Source of the DNA: Coriobacteriaceae bacterium
GTDB taxonomy: Bacteria > Actinomycetota > Coriobacteriia > Coriobacteriales > QAMH01
Direction: 5' to 3'
DNA: 7,636 nt
NCBI GenBank assembly: GCA_004553405.1
Contig: SFLO01000029.1
Location: 1-7,636, forward strand
Below are positions 5,823-7,636 of the stretch, in pieces. Position 1 is the first letter of the stretch; each line of letters opens with the position of its first letter. The translations under genes and the position numbers were made by a program. The notes under the pieces are model-generated. The model saw only the letters and a program-made list of their open reading frames with translations, did not search any database and was not told where the DNA came from.

Positions 5823-6833
5823 ATGGCTTGTTATCTGGTAACCGGGGGCGCGGGCTTCATTGGTTCGCACATTGCGGTTGAATTGATAAACGCGGGGCTT
5901 GACCCCATAATTGCGGACGATTTCAGCAACAGCTTGCCCGATGTTATCGATAGGCTTTATGCAATAACCTCTAAGCGCATACCGTGCTATGAGATCAACG
6001 TGGCCGATGCTCCTTCGGTCAGCCGCATTTTTGAAGGAAACGCCATCGATGCGGTCATACACTGCGCCGGGTTCAAGGCCGTTGGCGAATCGGTAAGCGA
6101 ACCCGTCAGGTATTACCGCAACAATCTTGACACCACCCTTACCATACTTGAGCAAATGAAGGCGCACGGGTGCGAAAACATCGTTTTCAGCTCCTCCGCC
6201 ACGGTATACGGCGGCAGCCACACAGCGCCCTTTACCGAGGACATGAGCGCGGGCGACTGCACCAATCCATACGGCAAAACCAAGTATTTTATAGAGGAAA
6301 TATTGAAGGACACGGCCTTTGCGGATAAGAGCCTGAGCGTTGTGCTGCTCAGATATTTCAACCCCATAGGCGCGCACGAAAGCGGCCTTATAGGCGAAAA
6401 GCCCAACGGCATACCGAACAACCTTATGCCCTATATCACCCAAACTGCCGCGGGCATACGCAAGGAGCTTAGCGTGTTCGGCAACGATTATCCCACGCCG
6501 GACGGCACTGGCGTGCGCGATTATATACACATTGTGGACCTTGCGCGCGGGCATGTTGCTGCGCTTAAATACGCGGCTGATCACAAGGGCACTGAAATAT
6601 TCAACCTTGGCACGGGCAAGGGCACAAGCGTGCTGGAGCTTGTTCACGCTTTTGAGCAGGCCAACGGCATAAAGATACCCTACCGCATAGCCGAGCGCCG
6701 CGCCGGAGACATAGCCACCTGCTACGCCGGAACCGAAAAGGCGGCGCGCATGCTGAACTGGCGCGCGGAAAAAACATTGCAGGATATGTGCCGCGACGGC
6801 TGGCGCTGGCAGCAGAATTGCACCAAAGAATAA
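5823..6833 (+). CDS. galE: UDP-glucose 4-epimerase
   Basis: GalE interconverts UDP-glucose and UDP-galactose with bound NAD, in the Leloir pathway and in glycan precursor supply. The 336-residue length is typical. This extended short-chain dehydrogenase has TGGAGFIGSH (7-16) for NAD binding, HCAGFKAVGES (80-90), SSSATVYG (123-130, catalytic Ser125) and YGKTK (150-154, Tyr150 and Lys154 of the YxxxK pair). NPIG follows at 180-183 and RDYIHIVDL at 232-240. ATG at 5823 has AAGGAGG 6 nt upstream, and the motif-bearing N-terminus starts directly after. By hand count 18 of 28 Ile codons are ATA, against none in glmU or gtrA, so its coding style differs sharply from everything to its left. The transporter start follows 11 nt after its stop, indicating an operon. 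It faces glf divergently, and its product is the Glf substrate. Confidence 0.96.
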   Translation: MACYLVTGGAGFIGSHIAVELINAGLDPIIADDFSNSLPDVIDRLYAITSKRIPCYEINVADAPSVSRIFEGNAIDAVIHCAGFKAVGESVSEPVRYYRNNLDTTLTILEQMKAHGCENIVFSSSATVYGGSHTAPFTEDMSAGDCTNPYGKTKYFIEEILKDTAFADKSLSVVLLRYFNPIGAHESGLIGEKPNGIPNNLMPYITQTAAGIRKELSVFGNDYPTPDGTGVRDYIHIVDLARGHVAALKYAADHKGTEIFNLGTGKGTSVLELVHAFEQANGIKIPYRIAERRAGDIATCYAGTEKAARMLNWRAEKTLQDMCRDGWRWQQNCTKE

Positions 6834-6844
6834 AGGAGACCCTT

Positions 6845-7636
6845 ATGAAAAGCAAAAGCGGCGTGGGCGCACGGATATGGTTCGCGGCAATATTTTTCGG
6901 TCTTGTGGGGCAGGTGGCATGGATAGTTGAAAACATGTATTTCGCCACCCTTGCGCAGGATATATTCGCCAATTCCGGCCGGGCGGACATGGCCTATCTT
7001 GTAACAACGCTGATGGTCATCCTTTCCGCCCTTACCGCCACGGCAACCACGGTTATAGCCGGCGGCCTGTGCGACCGCAGCGGTAAGCGCAAGCCGTATA
7101 TAGCCTTCGGCTATATGGCGTGGGGCGTTACAATAATGCTTTTCGCCCTTTTGCCAATGCGTGTTGAGGCGGGAGGCGTTGCGCTCACGGCGGCGCTGCT
7201 TATTGTTTTCGATTGCATAATGACCGTTGCCGGGTCAACCTCAAACGACGCCGCGTTCAACGCCTGGGTCGCGGGCAATACAAACAGCGGCAACCGCGGG
7301 CGGGTAAATTCGGTGCTTTCCGTGTTGCCCGTGTTCGCCGTGGTAATAGTTTTCATCGGCCTTGGCTCCATGTATGACGCCCATGCCGAATCCAATGCCG
7401 CATTCTTCATAACACTTGGCATAATTCCGATAGTCGCGGGCATTATAGCCCTTTTCATGCTGAAGGATGCCCCGGCGCTTGGGCGCGCGGATATGGCTGC
7501 GGGCGGCTTCTTTTACGGCTTCAAGCCCGGGAATATACGCGCCAATCCCGCGCTGTATATCTGCCTTGCGGCGGCGTGCCTTATCGGCATAGCGCAGCAG
7601 ACATTCTTTTCATACCTTATCAATTTTTTGAGCATC
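6845..7636 (+). CDS. MFS / GPH-type sugar transporter (C-terminus beyond window edge)
   Basis: The frame is open from ATG at 6845 to the last base, giving 264 residues; complete proteins of this type are usually 400-500. It is very hydrophobic, with membrane segments at about 11-29, 50-72, 86-104, 112-130, 155-174, 188-207 and 236-256. The loop between helices 2 and 3 holds DRSGKRKPYI (77-86), the MFS/GPH charged signature. The opening, GQVAWIVENMYFATLAQDIF, is of the type seen in Firmicutes sugar-cation symporter-like MFS proteins. AAGGAG (6833-6838) precedes the start by 6 nt and begins at the last base of the galE stop, so the two genes are probably co-transcribed. This context suggests uptake of a galactose-containing sugar, but substrate is inference. 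By hand count 15 of 24 Ile codons are ATA, the same foreign style as galE. Confidence 0.87.
   Translation, partial: MKSKSGVGARIWFAAIFFGLVGQVAWIVENMYFATLAQDIFANSGRADMAYLVTTLMVILSALTATATTVIAGGLCDRSGKRKPYIAFGYMAWGVTIMLFALLPMRVEAGGVALTAALLIVFDCIMTVAGSTSNDAAFNAWVAGNTNSGNRGRVNSVLSVLPVFAVVIVFIGLGSMYDAHAESNAAFFITLGIIPIVAGIIALFMLKDAPALGRADMAAGGFFYGFKPGNIRANPALYICLAAACLIGIAQQTFFSYLINFLSI

Noticed and set aside
4840..5841. A 333-codon plus-strand open frame opposite glf.
   Set aside because: It is antisense to clear Glf signatures, has Val/Ala/Asp/His-biased composition and runs into the galE leader.

Overview
The window looks like chromosomal DNA of a high-GC Gram-positive bacterium, most plausibly a gut-type Coriobacteriia relative (Collinsella/Olsenella/Atopobium-like). 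This placement is inferred from the strong GC bias, near-exclusive ATC for Ile, strong Shine-Dalgarno sites and the gene set; no database search was possible. At the start codon of the gene at 5823 the base and codon use changes abruptly to an ATA-rich, lower-GC, Clostridia-like style that continues to the right edge. The right quarter is therefore either acquired DNA or a join between two genomes in an assembly.

Layout. 1-1179 (minus): the first 393 codons of glmU, its C-terminus cut off by the left edge. 1197-1224: a rho-independent terminator. 1234-1307 (minus): tRNA-Gln(UUG). 1457-1975 (plus): a GtrA-family membrane protein with a long hydrophilic tail. Convergent to it is a minus-strand signalling group, in transcription order: an OmpR-type response regulator (4501-3824), a sensor histidine kinase (3827-2466, overlapping the regulator by 4 nt) and a small secreted PepSY-like protein (2392-2018). 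Next upstream on the minus strand is glf, UDP-galactopyranose mutase (5700-4573). Divergent from glf are galE, UDP-glucose 4-epimerase (5823-6833), and the first 264 codons of an MFS/GPH-type transporter (6845 to the edge), probably co-transcribed with galE. No gene-free stretch exceeds about 150 bases.

How the genes fit together. Much of the window concerns the cell surface. GlmU makes UDP-GlcNAc for peptidoglycan. GalE makes UDP-galactose, the substrate that Glf converts to UDP-galactofuranose for surface glycans. GtrA proteins are proposed to move lipid-linked sugars across the membrane. The two-component pair with its secreted PepSY protein looks like an envelope-sensing module. A matching direct-repeat motif (TTA-A/G-N7-TTAAGC on the plus strand, 11-bp period) lies before both the regulator gene and the PepSY gene, and is a candidate operator for the regulator itself. 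The two most notable points are the compositional seam at 5823, which falls between the functionally linked glf and galE, and this pair of matching repeats.
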